NCBI GenBank assembly: GCA_035048495.1
Contig: JASUTR010000088.1
Location: forward strand, 16,137-80,136
Length of the DNA: 64,000 nt
Reading direction: 5' to 3'
From: Euptelea pleiosperma
Taxonomy: Eukaryota; Streptophyta; Magnoliopsida; Ranunculales; Eupteleaceae
Within the stretch, counting starts at the first letter, position 1, and every line of letters begins with the position of its first letter. This document shows, piece after piece, positions 36,681 to 46,708 of the stretch. The notes below the pieces were generated by a model. That model searched no databases and was not told the origin of the DNA. It worked only from the letters and a program-made list of their open reading frames with translations. Made by a program: the position numbers and the translations under genes.

Positions 36681-39600
36681 CATTACTATTGTTGCAACAC
36701 ATTTGAAGTGTTGAAACAAGATTCGTGATAGTCAAAACAAGTTAGCTCCATCCGTGAGTCAACGTCTCAAATTGGACTCAGTTTGTGTGTTACATTCCGA
36801 AGCCTATAACTTGTGACTTTTTCACAAGCGGACCTCGTAATTGAACTCAAACTCTTCCATTATTATTGTTTCAACACATTTGAAGTATTGGAACAAGATT
36901 AGGGATAGGCGAAACAAGTTAGCTCCTTCCGTGCGTCAACGTCTCAAATTGGATTCAGTTTGTGTGTTACATTCCGAAGCCTATAACTTGTGACTTTTTC
37001 GCAACCGGACCTCGTAATTGGACTCAAACTCTTCCATTACTATTGTTGCAACACATTTGAAGTGTTGAAACAAGATTCGTGACAGTCAAAACAAGTTAGC
37101 TCCATCCGTGCGTCAACGTCTCAAATTGGACTCAGTTTGTGTGTTACATTCCGAAGCCTATAACTTGTGACTTTTTCAGAACCGGACCTCGTAATTGGAC
37201 TCAAACTCTTCCATTATTATTGTTTCAACACATTTGAAGTATTGGAACAAGTTTCGGGATAGGCGAAACAAGTTAGCTCCATCCGTGCGTCAACGTCTCA
37301 AATTGGAATCAGTTTGTGTGTTACATTCCGAACCCTATAACTTGTGACTTTTTCACAACCGGACCTCGTAATTTGACTCCAATTCTTCCATTACAATTGT
37401 TTCAACACAATTGAAGTGTTGGAACAAGATTTCTCACTTTCGAAACAAGTTAGCTCCATCCGTGCGTCAACGTCTCAAATTGGACTCAGTTTGTATGTTA
37501 CATTCCGAAGCCTATAACTTGTGACTTTTTCGCAACCGAACCTCGTAATTAGACTCGAATTCTTCCATTACTATTGTTTCAACACATTGGAATTGTTGGA
37601 ACAAGATTCGGGACAGTCGAAACAAGTTAGCTCCATCCGTGCGTGAACGTCTCTAATTGGACTCAGTTTGTGTGTTACATTCCGAAGCCTATAACTTGTG
37701 ACTTTTTCGCAACCGGACCTCGTAATTGGACTCAAACTCTTCCATTACTATCGTTGCAACACATTTGAAGTGTTGAAACAAGATTCGTGACAGTCAAAAC
37801 AAGTTAGCTCCATCCGTGCGTCAACGTCTCAAATTGGACTCAGTTTGTATGTTACATTCCGAAGCCTATAACTTGTGACTTTTTCACAACCGGACCTCGT
37901 AATTAGACTCGAATTCTTCCATTACAATTGTTTCAACACAATTGAAGTGTTGGAAAAAGATTTATCACTGTCAAAACAAGTTAGCTCCATCCGTGCGTCA
38001 ACGTCTCAAATTGCACTCAGTTTGTATGTTACATTCCGAAGCATATAACTTGTGACTTTTTCGCAACCGAACCTCGTAATTAGACTCGAATTCTTCCATT
38101 ACTATTGTTTCAACACATTTGAAGTGTTGGAACAAGATTCGGGACAGTCGAAACAAGTTAGCTCCATCCGTTCGTGAACGTCTCAAATTGGACTCAGTTT
38201 GTGTGTTACATTCCGAAGCCTATAACTTGTGACTTTTTCGCAACCGGACCTCGTAATTAGACTCGAATTCTTCCATTACAATTGTTTCAAAACATTTGAA
38301 GTGTTTGAACAAGATTTATGACTGTCGAAACAAGTTAGCTCCATCCGTGCGTCAACTGTCTCAAATTGGACTTAGTTTGTGTGTTACATTCCGAAGCCTA
38401 TAACTTGTGAATTTTTCGCAACCGGACCTCGTAATTGGACTCAAACTCTTCCATTACTATTGTTGCAACACATTTGAAGTGTTGAAACAAGATTCGTGAT
38501 AGTCAAAACAAGTTAGCTCCATCCGTGCGTCAACGTCTAAAATTGGACTCAGTTTGTGTGTTACATTCCGAAGCCTATAACTTGTGACTTTTTCGCAATC
38601 GGACCTCGTAATTGAACTCAAACTCTTCCATTATTATTGTTTCAACACATTTGAAGTATTGGATCAAGATTCGGGATAGGCGAAACAAGTTAGCTCCATC
38701 CGTGCGTCAACGTCTCAAATTGGATTCAGTTTGTGTGTTACATTCCGAACCCTATAACTTGTGACTTTTTCGCAACCGGACCTCGTAATTGGACTCAAAC
38801 TCTTCCATTACTATTGTTGCAACACATTTGAAGTGTTGAAACAAGATTCGTGACAGTCAAAACAAGTTAGCTCCATCCGTGCGTCAACGTCTCAAATTGG
38901 ACTCAGTTTGTGTGTTATATTCCGAAGCCTATAACTTGTGACTTTTTCAGAACCGAACCTCGTAATTGGACTCAAACTCTTCCATTATTATTGTTTCAAC
39001 ACATTTGAAGTATTGGAACAAGTTTCGGGATAGGCGAAACAAGTTAGCTCCATCCGTGCGTCAACGTCTCAAATTGGACTCAGTTTGTGTGTTACATTCC
39101 GAAGCCTATAACTTGTGACTTTTTCGCAACCGAACCTTGTAATTAGACTCAAATTCTTCCATTACTATTGTTTCAACACATTTGAAGTGTTGGAACAAGA
39201 TTCGGGACAGTCGAAACAAGTTTGCTCCATCCGTGCGTGAACGTCTCAAATTAGACTCAGTTTGTGTGTTACATTCCGAAGCCTATAACTTGTGGCTTTT
39301 TCGCAACCGGACCTCGTAATTAGACTCGAATTCTTCCATTACAATTGTTTCAACACAATCAAAGTGTTGGAACAAGATTTATCACTGTCGAAACAAGTTA
39401 GCTCCATCCGTGCGTCAACGTCTCAAATTGGACTCAGTTTGTATGTTACATTCCGAAGCCTATAACTTGTGACTTTTTCGCAACCGAACCTCGTAATTAG
39501 ACTCGAATTCTTCCATTACTATTGTTTCAATACATTGGAATTGTTGGAACAAGATTCGGGACAGTCAAAACAAGTTAGCTCCATCCGTGCGTCAACGTCT

Positions 39601-41460
39601 CAAATTGGACTCAGTTTGTGTGTTACATTCCGAAGCCTATAACTTGTGACTATTTCGCAACCGAACCTCGTAATTAGACTCGAATTCTTCCATTACTATT
39701 GTTTCAATACATTGGAATTGTTGGAACAAGATTCGGGACAGTCGAAACAAGTTAGCTCCATCCGTGCGTGAACGTCTCAAATTGGACTCAGTTTGTGTGT
39801 TACATTCCGAAGCCTATAACTTGTGACTTTTTCGCAACCGAACCTCGTAATTAGACACGAATTCTTCCATTACTATTGTTTCAACACATTGGAATTGTTG
39901 GAACAAGATTCGGGACAGTCGAAACAAGTTAGCTCCATCCGTGCGTGAACGTCTCAAATTGGACTCAGTTTGTGTGTTACATTCCGAAGCCTATAACTTG
40001 TGACTTTTTCGCAACCGGACCTCGTAATTGGACTCAAACTCTTCCATTACTATCGTTGCAACACATTTGAAGTGTTGAAACAAGATTCGTGACAGTCAAA
40101 ACAAGTTAGCTCCATCCGTGCGTCAACGTCTCAAATTGGACTCAGTTTGTATGTTACATTCCGAAGCCTATAACTTGTGACTTTTTCGCAACCGAACCTC
40201 GTAATTAGACTCGAATTCTTCCATTACTATTGTTTCAACACATTTGAAGTGTTGGAACAAGATTCGTGACAGTCAAAACAAGTTAGCTCCAACCGTGCGT
40301 CAACGTCTCAAATTGGACTCAGTTTGTGTGTTACATTCCGAAGCCTATAACTTGTGACTTTTTCGCAACCGGACCTCGTAATTGGACTCAAACTCTTCCA
40401 TTACTATCGTTGCAACACATTTGAAGTGTTGAAACAAGATTCGTGACAGTCAAAACAAGTTAGCTCCATCCGTGCGTCAACGTCTCAAATTGGACTCAGT
40501 TTGTATGTTACATTCCGAAGCCTATAACTTGTGATTTTTTCACAACCGGACCTCGTAATTAGACTCGAATTCTTCCATTACAATTGTTTCAACACAATTG
40601 AAGTGTTGGAACAAGATTTATCACTGTCGAAACAAGTTAGCTCCATCCGTGCGTGAACGTCTCAAATTGGACTCAGTTTGTGTGTTACATTCCGAAGCCT
40701 ATAACTTGTGACTTTTTCGCAACCGAACCTCGTAATTAGACTCGAATTCTTCCATTACTATTGTTTCAACACATTGGAATTGTTGGAACAAGATTTGGGA
40801 CAGTCGAAACAAGTTAGCTCCATCCGTGCGTGAACGTCTCAAATTGGACTCAGTTTGTGTGTTACATTCCGAAGCCTATAACTTGTGACTTTTTCGCAAC
40901 TGGACCTCGTAATTGGACTCAAACTCTTCCATTACTATCGTTGCAACACATTTGAAGTGTTGAAACAAGATTCGTGACAGTCAAAACAAGTTAGCTCCAT
41001 CCGTGCGTCAACGTCTCAAATTGGACTCAGTTTGTATGTTACATTCCGAAGCCTATAACATGTGACTTTTTCGCAACCGAACCTCGTAATTAGACTCGAA
41101 TTCTTCCATTACTATTGTTTCAACACATTTGAAGTGTTGGAACAAGATTCGTGACAGTCAAAACAAGTTAGCTCCAACCGTGCGTCAACGTCTCAAATTG
41201 GACTCAGTTTGTGTGTTACATTCTGAAGCCTATAACTTGTGACTTTTTCGCAACCGGACCTCGTAATTGGACTCAAACTCTTCCATTACTATCGTTGCAA
41301 CACATTTGAAGTGTTGAAACAAGATTCGTGACAGTCAAAACAAGTTAGCTCCATCCGTGCGTCAACGTCTCAAATTGGACTCAGTTTGTATGTTACATTC
41401 CGAAGCCTATAACTTGTGACTTTTTCACAACCGGACCTCGTAGTTAGACTCGAATTCTTC
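36681..41460 (+). repeat. Segmental tandem duplication, copy A (4780 bp)
   Basis: Rare marks are shared with copy B at a constant offset of 4780: CTCCTTCCGTG (36921-36930 and 41701-41710) and CGAACCCTATAAC (37330 and 42110). The size is 27 monomers plus 1 base, the odd base being an inserted T in CAACTGTCTC at 38351, shared by both copies. Copy A has no LINE and so preserves the empty insertion site. Confidence 0.85.
38208..38261 (+). other. Empty-site segment deleted at the LINE insertion
   Basis: In copy A the monomer reads GTGTGTT, then these 54 bases, then CTCGAATTC. In copy B GTGTGTT is joined to the LINE poly(T) and CTCGAATTC resumes at 46106. The 54 bases are absent from copy B, confirmed by the phase of AAG anchors (42914 and 46155). 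Confidence 0.85.
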
Positions 41461-42984
41461 CATTACTATTGTTGCAACACATTTGAAGTGTTGAAACAAG
41501 ATTCGTGATAGTCAAAACAAGTTAGCTCCATCCGTGAGTCAACGTCTCAAATTGGACTCAGTTTGTGTGTTACATTCCGAAGCCTATAACTTGTGACTTT
41601 TTCACAAGCGGACCTCGTAATTGAACTCAAACTCTTCCATTATTATTGTTTCAACACATTTGAAGTATTGGAACAAGATTCGGGATAGGCGAAACAAGTT
41701 AGCTCCTTCCGTGCGTCAACGTCTCAAATTGGATTCAGTTTGTGTGTTACATTCCGAAGCCTATAACTTGTGACTTTTTCGCAACCGGACCTCGTAATTG
41801 GACTCAAACTCTTCCATTACTATTGTTGCAACACATTTGAAGTGTTGAAACAAGATTCGTGACAGTCAAAACAAGTTAGCTCCATCCGTGCGTCAACGTC
41901 TCAAATTGGACTCAGTTTGTGTGTTACATTCCGAAGCCTATAACTTGTGACTTTTTCAGAACCGGACCTCGTAATTGGACTCAAACTCTTCCATTATTAT
42001 TGTTTCAACACATTTGAAGTATTGGAACAAGTTTCGGGATAGGCGAAACAAGTTAGCTCCATCCGTGCGTCAACGTCTCAAATTGGACTCAGTTTGTGTG
42101 TTACATTCCGAACCCTATAACTTGTGACTTTTTCACAACCGGACCTCGTAATTTGACTCCAATTCTTCCATTACAATTGTTTCAACACAATTGAAGTGTT
42201 GGAACAAGATTTCTCACTGTCGAAACAAGTTAGCTCCATCCGTGCGTCAACGTCTCAAATTGGACTCAGTTTGTATGTTACATTCCGAAGCCTATAACTT
42301 GTGACTTTTTCGCAACCGAACCTCGTAATTAGACTCGAATTCTTCCATTACTATTGTTTCAACACATTGGAATTGTTGGAACAAGATTCGGGACAGTCGA
42401 AACAAGTTAGCTCCATCCGTGCGTGAACGTCTCAAATTGGACTCAGTTTGTGTGTTACATTCCGAAGCCTATAACTTGTGACTTTTTCGCAACCGGACCT
42501 CGTAATTGGACTCAAACTCTTCCATTACTATCGTTACAACACATTTGAAGTGTTGAAACAAGATTCGTGACAGTCAAAACAAGTTAGCTCCATCCGTGCG
42601 TCAACGTCTCAAATTGGACTCAGTTTGTATGTTACATTCCGAAGCCTATAACTTGTGACTTTTTCACAACCGGACCTCGTAATTAGACTCGAATTCTTCC
42701 ATTACAATTGTTTCAACACAATTGAAGTGTTGGAACAAGATTTATCACTGTCAAAACAAGTTAGCTCCATCCGTGCGTCAACGTCTCAAATTGGACTCAG
42801 TTTGTATGTTACATTCCGAAGCCTATAACTTGTGACTTTTTCGCAACCGAACCTCGTAATTAGACTCGAATTCTTCCATTACTATTGTTTCAACACATTT
42901 GAAGTGTTGGAACAAGATTCGGGACAGTCGAAACAAGTTAGCTCCATCCGTTCGTGAACGTCTCAAATTGGACTCAGTTTGTGT

Positions 42985-42985
<1 letters not shown>

Positions 42986-43028
<43 letters not shown>
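42986..43028 (-). other. LINE poly(A) tail (T43 on plus strand)
   Basis: Forty-three uninterrupted T at the junction with satellite. The first two may belong to the target word GTGTGTT. Homopolymers this long shorten and gain interruptions quickly, so purity argues for youth. Its exact length is the least reliable feature of the locus. Confidence 0.9.
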
Positions 43029-43029
<1 letters not shown>

Positions 43030-43041
43030 GAAATTAAGCTT

Positions 43042-43058
43042 GGGGTTAGGCAGACCCC
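43042..43058 (-). other. Candidate 3'-UTR stem-loop of the LINE
   Basis: On the element strand GGGGT and ACCCC flank the 7-base loop CTGCCTA, ending 14 bases from the A tail. Plant L1 elements are reported to share a conserved 3'-terminal hairpin recognised by their RT. Assignment here rests on position and pairing only. Confidence 0.5.
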
Positions 43059-43074
43059 GACCTGACCTTGAAAA

Positions 43075-46000
43075 TCATATTCTGAAATACACGTGCCCCG
43101 AAGCATCCTCTACAAGGATGTCTACGAGGTCTTGATGAAAATCAGAAAAAGGTATGACATTACAAGTGACCGTAGTCATACTAGCTGCAAGAAAGTCCGC
43201 TGCTCTATTAGTTTCTCTAAACACATGAGAAATATCAAACGATACAAATTTAGCTAAACATTGCTGAATTGCGAAGACCAATTTTCTTGTATGCCATGGA
43301 ATAGCCATAGTGCCTTTGACAACACCCACCGCTTGAGCTGAGTCCGTTGCAACCTGTAGTACTGTCACGTCCCTCGATAAGGCTAAGTTGATGCCTACCG
43401 ATATCGCTTGAAGTTCATGATATATTACCGAAATCTTATGACAACCTCCAGCAAACGCAACAAGGGCCAATCCATTGCAATCTCTAATTAAGCCCCCATA
43501 ACCTGCAAAGTGATCATGCATAGAGCCATCGGTATTAAGCAGCCATGGATTAAAGCTTGGAGCAATCCATTTACAAGGTGTCGAGATTGGATGGAAAAAA
43601 CTAACTGAAATCCCCCATGATCCAAAGAAATCGCGGTATTCTTGCTTATCCTCAGTCTTGGCTGCTATCGTTACCAATCGAGATCTAGTAACCTCAATGA
43701 TATGACTGAAAATAGTTTCCTTAGACATGAAGGAGTTCTGAAAAATCCTCATATTCCGCTCCCTCCATATCAAATAAATCGTTGCATTTAAAGCTACCTG
43801 CATCACCTTCGTCTTCAAGTTAGTTCCAATCATGTTGTGAAGTATCCATAGCGCTTCTTGATCCGAACTACTCACCACCCTATTGTAACGAGAAGTTCTC
43901 AACACTTCAGTCCAAATAAAGTTGGTAAACTCACACTCAAAATATAAATGGGTGATGCTTTCATCCTCCTTTTGGCATAACACACATTTATAGTCAGTGC
44001 AAAGACGTCGTATCTGAGGTTTGTCTCGTGTAAGCAAAGCTCCATGAACTGCTAACCAAGAGATAAAGCTATGTCGCCGGATCGACATGGCGTTCCAAAT
44101 TATATGCGCCCAACCAACCTCCATACCGGATTGCCGTATTGCATCATAGGCTGATTTGATCGAGAAATCTCCTGTGTGCGAAGGGCTCCATATAATGTCG
44201 TCCTTAAGCATAAGTGGTTCTATCTCGACTTTGTCTAGACGGCTCCAGATATTCTCCAATTCGTGAGTATGAGCAGCAGGTCTAGCCCATTGCTCATTCG
44301 AAATAATACTCTGCACTTTGTCTTGCTGATTTAGTCTAGAATCAAACCGTTGATTTCTAGAAAAAGCATCCAACAAGATGCCATTTGGGTGCCACGGGTC
44401 ATGCCAAAGGTAAGTGTCCATACCATTGCCAATAAAATGCTTAATCAGCATGCTAGCCTTGGTCCTGGATTGAAGCACTTTCCGCCAAATCCACGAGCAT
44501 TCTTGAGGAATTGCCATAGTCCAGAATCTTTTCTTTTTAATAAGATGAGCACGAGCCCACTCCACCCACAGATTGTCAGAGTTGGCAGCAATCGCAAAAG
44601 TGTGTCGGAGAATGGCTGCGTTATTCCATGTCTCGAGATCTTTAATCCCGAGTCCCCCTTCCGATATCGGCTTGCATATGGATGTCCATGCCACAGCATG
44701 TGTCTTCTTATGCAGTTCTGGACCTCCCCACAGAAAACGTGCACAAATTGTATTCATATCCCTTATAATTCTTTTGGGCAGTATAAAGATGAAGCTCCAA
44801 TAATTCTGCATATTGTTTAGGACGGCTTTGATAAGCTCCACACGGCCAGCATAGGATAAGAATTTACCCTTCCAGGATTGTATTCTTGCTGAAATTCTAT
44901 CAAGAAGAGGTTGACAGTCCACCGCCGAGAGACGTGTGGATATCAAAGGCAGCCCGAGATAACGGATAGGAATGGCGCCTTCCTTGAAACCGAGAATGTC
45001 AATGATTTCCTCCTTCGTCGAGCTCTCAATCCCAGAACAAAAGATCGAACTCTTGGATCTATTAGTTTTGAGACCGGAAATCGCCGAAAATAGATTAAGA
45101 GTATCATTGATAGAGGCTGCGGATTGGACATCCCCTCCAAAGAAGACCATCATGTCATCTGCAAAACATAAATGAGTAATAAAAGGATCCTTACATTTAG
45201 GATGAACTTTGAATAACTCATCTTCCACTTTTCCCTTGATGATCATACTGAAAACATTCATAGCCAGAACAAAAAGATATGGAGATAAAGGATCGCCTTG
45301 TCTAATTCCTTTCTTCCCATCAAAATATCCTTCCGGTGTCCCGTTCACAAGGATGGAATACTTGACTGTTGTCATACAAATTCGAATCCAATCTATAACA
45401 TCCGGATGAAAGTTCAATTTCTCAAGCATAGCAATCACGAAGTCCCATCTCAAATTGTCGTAAGCTTTACGGAGGTCAATTTTCACCGTACATCTAGGAG
45501 ATAAATGCCTATGATAGTTCCGAAATAATTCATGGCAAATCATAATATTATCGCCAATCCGACGATCCCCAACGAAAGCGGATTGTGTCGGCTCAACAAG
45601 TGCAGATAGAAAAGGTTTTAACCTATTAGCTATCACTTTGGAGATACACTTGTAGATAATATTACAACAAGAGATAGGACGGAAATCATTTAATGTCGTA
45701 GGATTGCTCACCTTGGGAATAAGCGTGATAAATGTAGAATTCATACCACCCGAAAGCTTGTGGGATTTGAAGAAATTTTTCACAGCCTTAATGAAATCAC
45801 CCTTGATAATATGCCAAGCCCTCTTGAAAAAACATGCATTAAAGCCATCGGGTCCCGGAGCTTTAGATTCGTTCATGGCAAAGAGAACCAATTGGATTTC
45901 TGCCTCTGTAATTTCTTTAGCCATCTCATCCTTCTGAGTATCACTCAATATCTTTTCGAAGTGAAAAGACCGAATGATATCCTCATTATAAGGAGCTGGA

Positions 46001-46104
46001 GCTGACCCGAGCTGCTCTTGGAAATGTCTAATGATTTCAGCTTTAATCATAGTTGTCTCAGTAATTTTCTGGTTATGCTGATCATAAAGACTCAGAATAG
46101 AGTT
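43075..46104 (-). CDS. LINE ORF2 protein, partial: RT, zinc knuckle, RNase H
   Basis: C-terminal part of an L1-type ORF2 polyprotein that copies element RNA at the nicked target. Numbering from the first ATG (46050, 991 residues): KAPGPDGF 63-70, FRPISCC 123-129, DLRKAYD 192-198, GIRQGDPLSP 248-257 and FADD 296-299 are RT blocks with the catalytic aspartates present. A CX2CX8HX4C knuckle (C689, C692, H701, C706) matches the zf-RVT domain. RNase H follows, with D841 (TDGS), E879, D903 (ATDS) and D952 (RAAD), all four acidic residues kept. That ATG is not the true start: 18 further in-frame codons run to the break at 46104. The apurinic-type endonuclease (roughly 350-450 residues) is lost. No stop or frameshift in the remainder. 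Function in this copy is not expected, since promoter and endonuclease are absent. Confidence 0.93.
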   Translation of the reverse strand, partial: NSILSLYDQHNQKITETTMIKAEIIRHFQEQLGSAPAPYNEDIIRSFHFEKILSDTQKDEMAKEITEAEIQLVLFAMNESKAPGPDGFNACFFKRAWHIIKGDFIKAVKNFFKSHKLSGGMNSTFITLIPKVSNPTTLNDFRPISCCNIIYKCISKVIANRLKPFLSALVEPTQSAFVGDRRIGDNIMICHELFRNYHRHLSPRCTVKIDLRKAYDNLRWDFVIAMLEKLNFHPDVIDWIRICMTTVKYSILVNGTPEGYFDGKKGIRQGDPLSPYLFVLAMNVFSMIIKGKVEDELFKVHPKCKDPFITHLCFADDMMVFFGGDVQSAASINDTLNLFSAISGLKTNRSKSSIFCSGIESSTKEEIIDILGFKEGAIPIRYLGLPLISTRLSAVDCQPLLDRISARIQSWKGKFLSYAGRVELIKAVLNNMQNYWSFIFILPKRIIRDMNTICARFLWGGPELHKKTHAVAWTSICKPISEGGLGIKDLETWNNAAILRHTFAIAANSDNLWVEWARAHLIKKKRFWTMAIPQECSWIWRKVLQSRTKASMLIKHFIGNGMDTYLWHDPWHPNGILLDAFSRNQRFDSRLNQQDKVQSIISNEQWARPAAHTHELENIWSRLDKVEIEPLMLKDDIIWSPSHTGDFSIKSAYDAIRQSGMEVGWAHIIWNAMSIRRHSFISWLAVHGALLTRDKPQIRRLCTDYKCVLCQKEDESITHLYFECEFTNFIWTEVLRTSRYNRVVSSSDQEALWILHNMIGTNLKTKVMQVALNATIYLIWRERNMRIFQNSFMSKETIFSHIIEVTRSRLVTIAAKTEDKQEYRDFFGSWGISVSFFHPISTPCKWIAPSFNPWLLNTDGSMHDHFAGYGGLIRDCNGLALVAFAGGCHKISVIYHELQAISVGINLALSRDVTVLQVATDSAQAVGVVKGTMAIPWHTRKLVFAIQQCLAKFVSFDISHVFRETNRAADFLAASMTTVTCNVIPFSDFHQDLVDILVEDASGHVYFRI

Positions 46105-46702
46105 CCTCGAATTCTTCCATTACAATTGTTTCAAAACATTTGAAGTGTTTGAACAAGATTTATGACTGTCGAAACAAGTTAGCTCCATCCGTGCGTCAAC
46201 TGTCTCAAATTGGACTCAGTTTGTGTGTTACATTCCGAAGCCTATAACTTGTGAATTTTTCGCAACCGGACCTCGTAATTGGACTCAAACTCTTCCATTA
46301 CTATTGTTGCAACACATTTGAAGTGTTGAAACAAGATTCGTGATAGTCAAAACAAGTTAGCTCCATCCGTGCGTCAACGTCTAAAATTGGACTCAGTTTG
46401 TGTGTTACATTCCGAAGCCTATAACTTGTGACTTTTTCGCAATCGGACCTCGTAATTGAACTCAAACTCTTCCATTATTATTGTTTCAACACATTTGAAG
46501 TATTGGATCAAGATTCGGGATAGGCGAAACAAGTTAGCTCCATCCGTGCGTCAACGTCTCAAATTGGATTCAGTTTGTGTGTTACATTCCGAAGCCTATA
46601 ACTTGTGACTTTTTCGCAACCGGACCTCGTAATTGGACTCAAACTCTTCCATTACTATTGTTGCAACACATTTGAAGTGTTGAAACAAGATTCGTGACAG
46701 TC

Positions 46703-46708
46703 AAACGT
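46703..46708 (+). other. 20-bp deletion junction in a monomer
   Basis: The usual CAGTCAAAACAAG...CCGTGCGTCAACG is shortened to CAGTCAAACGTCAACG, losing 20 bases between two GTCAA words. Copy A (near 38870) has the full sequence, so the loss followed the duplication. Confidence 0.8.

Larger units (their letters stand above)
29195..42987 (+). repeat. 177-bp satellite array, segment 2
   Basis: About 78 monomers in the same orientation and phase as segment 1. GGAGTCAAAG markers at 29587, 32242 and 34365 give steps of 15 and 12 monomers (the latter one base short, from a one-base loss near 32935). From about 36490 a further subtype appears (TTTCAAAACATTTGAAGTG, TTTATGACTG). A run of three near-identical monomers starts at 39551, 39728 and 39905. 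No gene seen. Confidence 0.96.
42986..46105 (-). mobile_element. 5'-truncated plant L1-type LINE, about 3.1 kb
   Basis: Minus-strand non-LTR retrotransposon. From its 3' end it has a 43-nt A tail (T run on plus), a 46-bp 3' UTR, and an ORF2 fragment still open at the 5' break near 46105. ORF1 and the ORF2 endonuclease domain are missing, which is typical of incomplete target-primed reverse transcription. No target-site duplication is found: left satellite stops at GTGTGTT and right satellite resumes 54 bp further along the monomer. The copy cannot transpose alone. The uninterrupted tail and open frame suggest recent insertion. Confidence 0.95.

Noticed and set aside
42986..43028. T43 run as an assembly or cloning artefact
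   Set aside because: It sits exactly at the 3' end of a minus-strand LINE, where a poly(A) tail is expected. Only its exact length is uncertain.
44350..44820. 156-codon plus-strand ORF and several others between 44350 and 46005
   Set aside because: Shadow frames of the LINE ORF2, which has complete RT and RNase H motifs on the minus strand.
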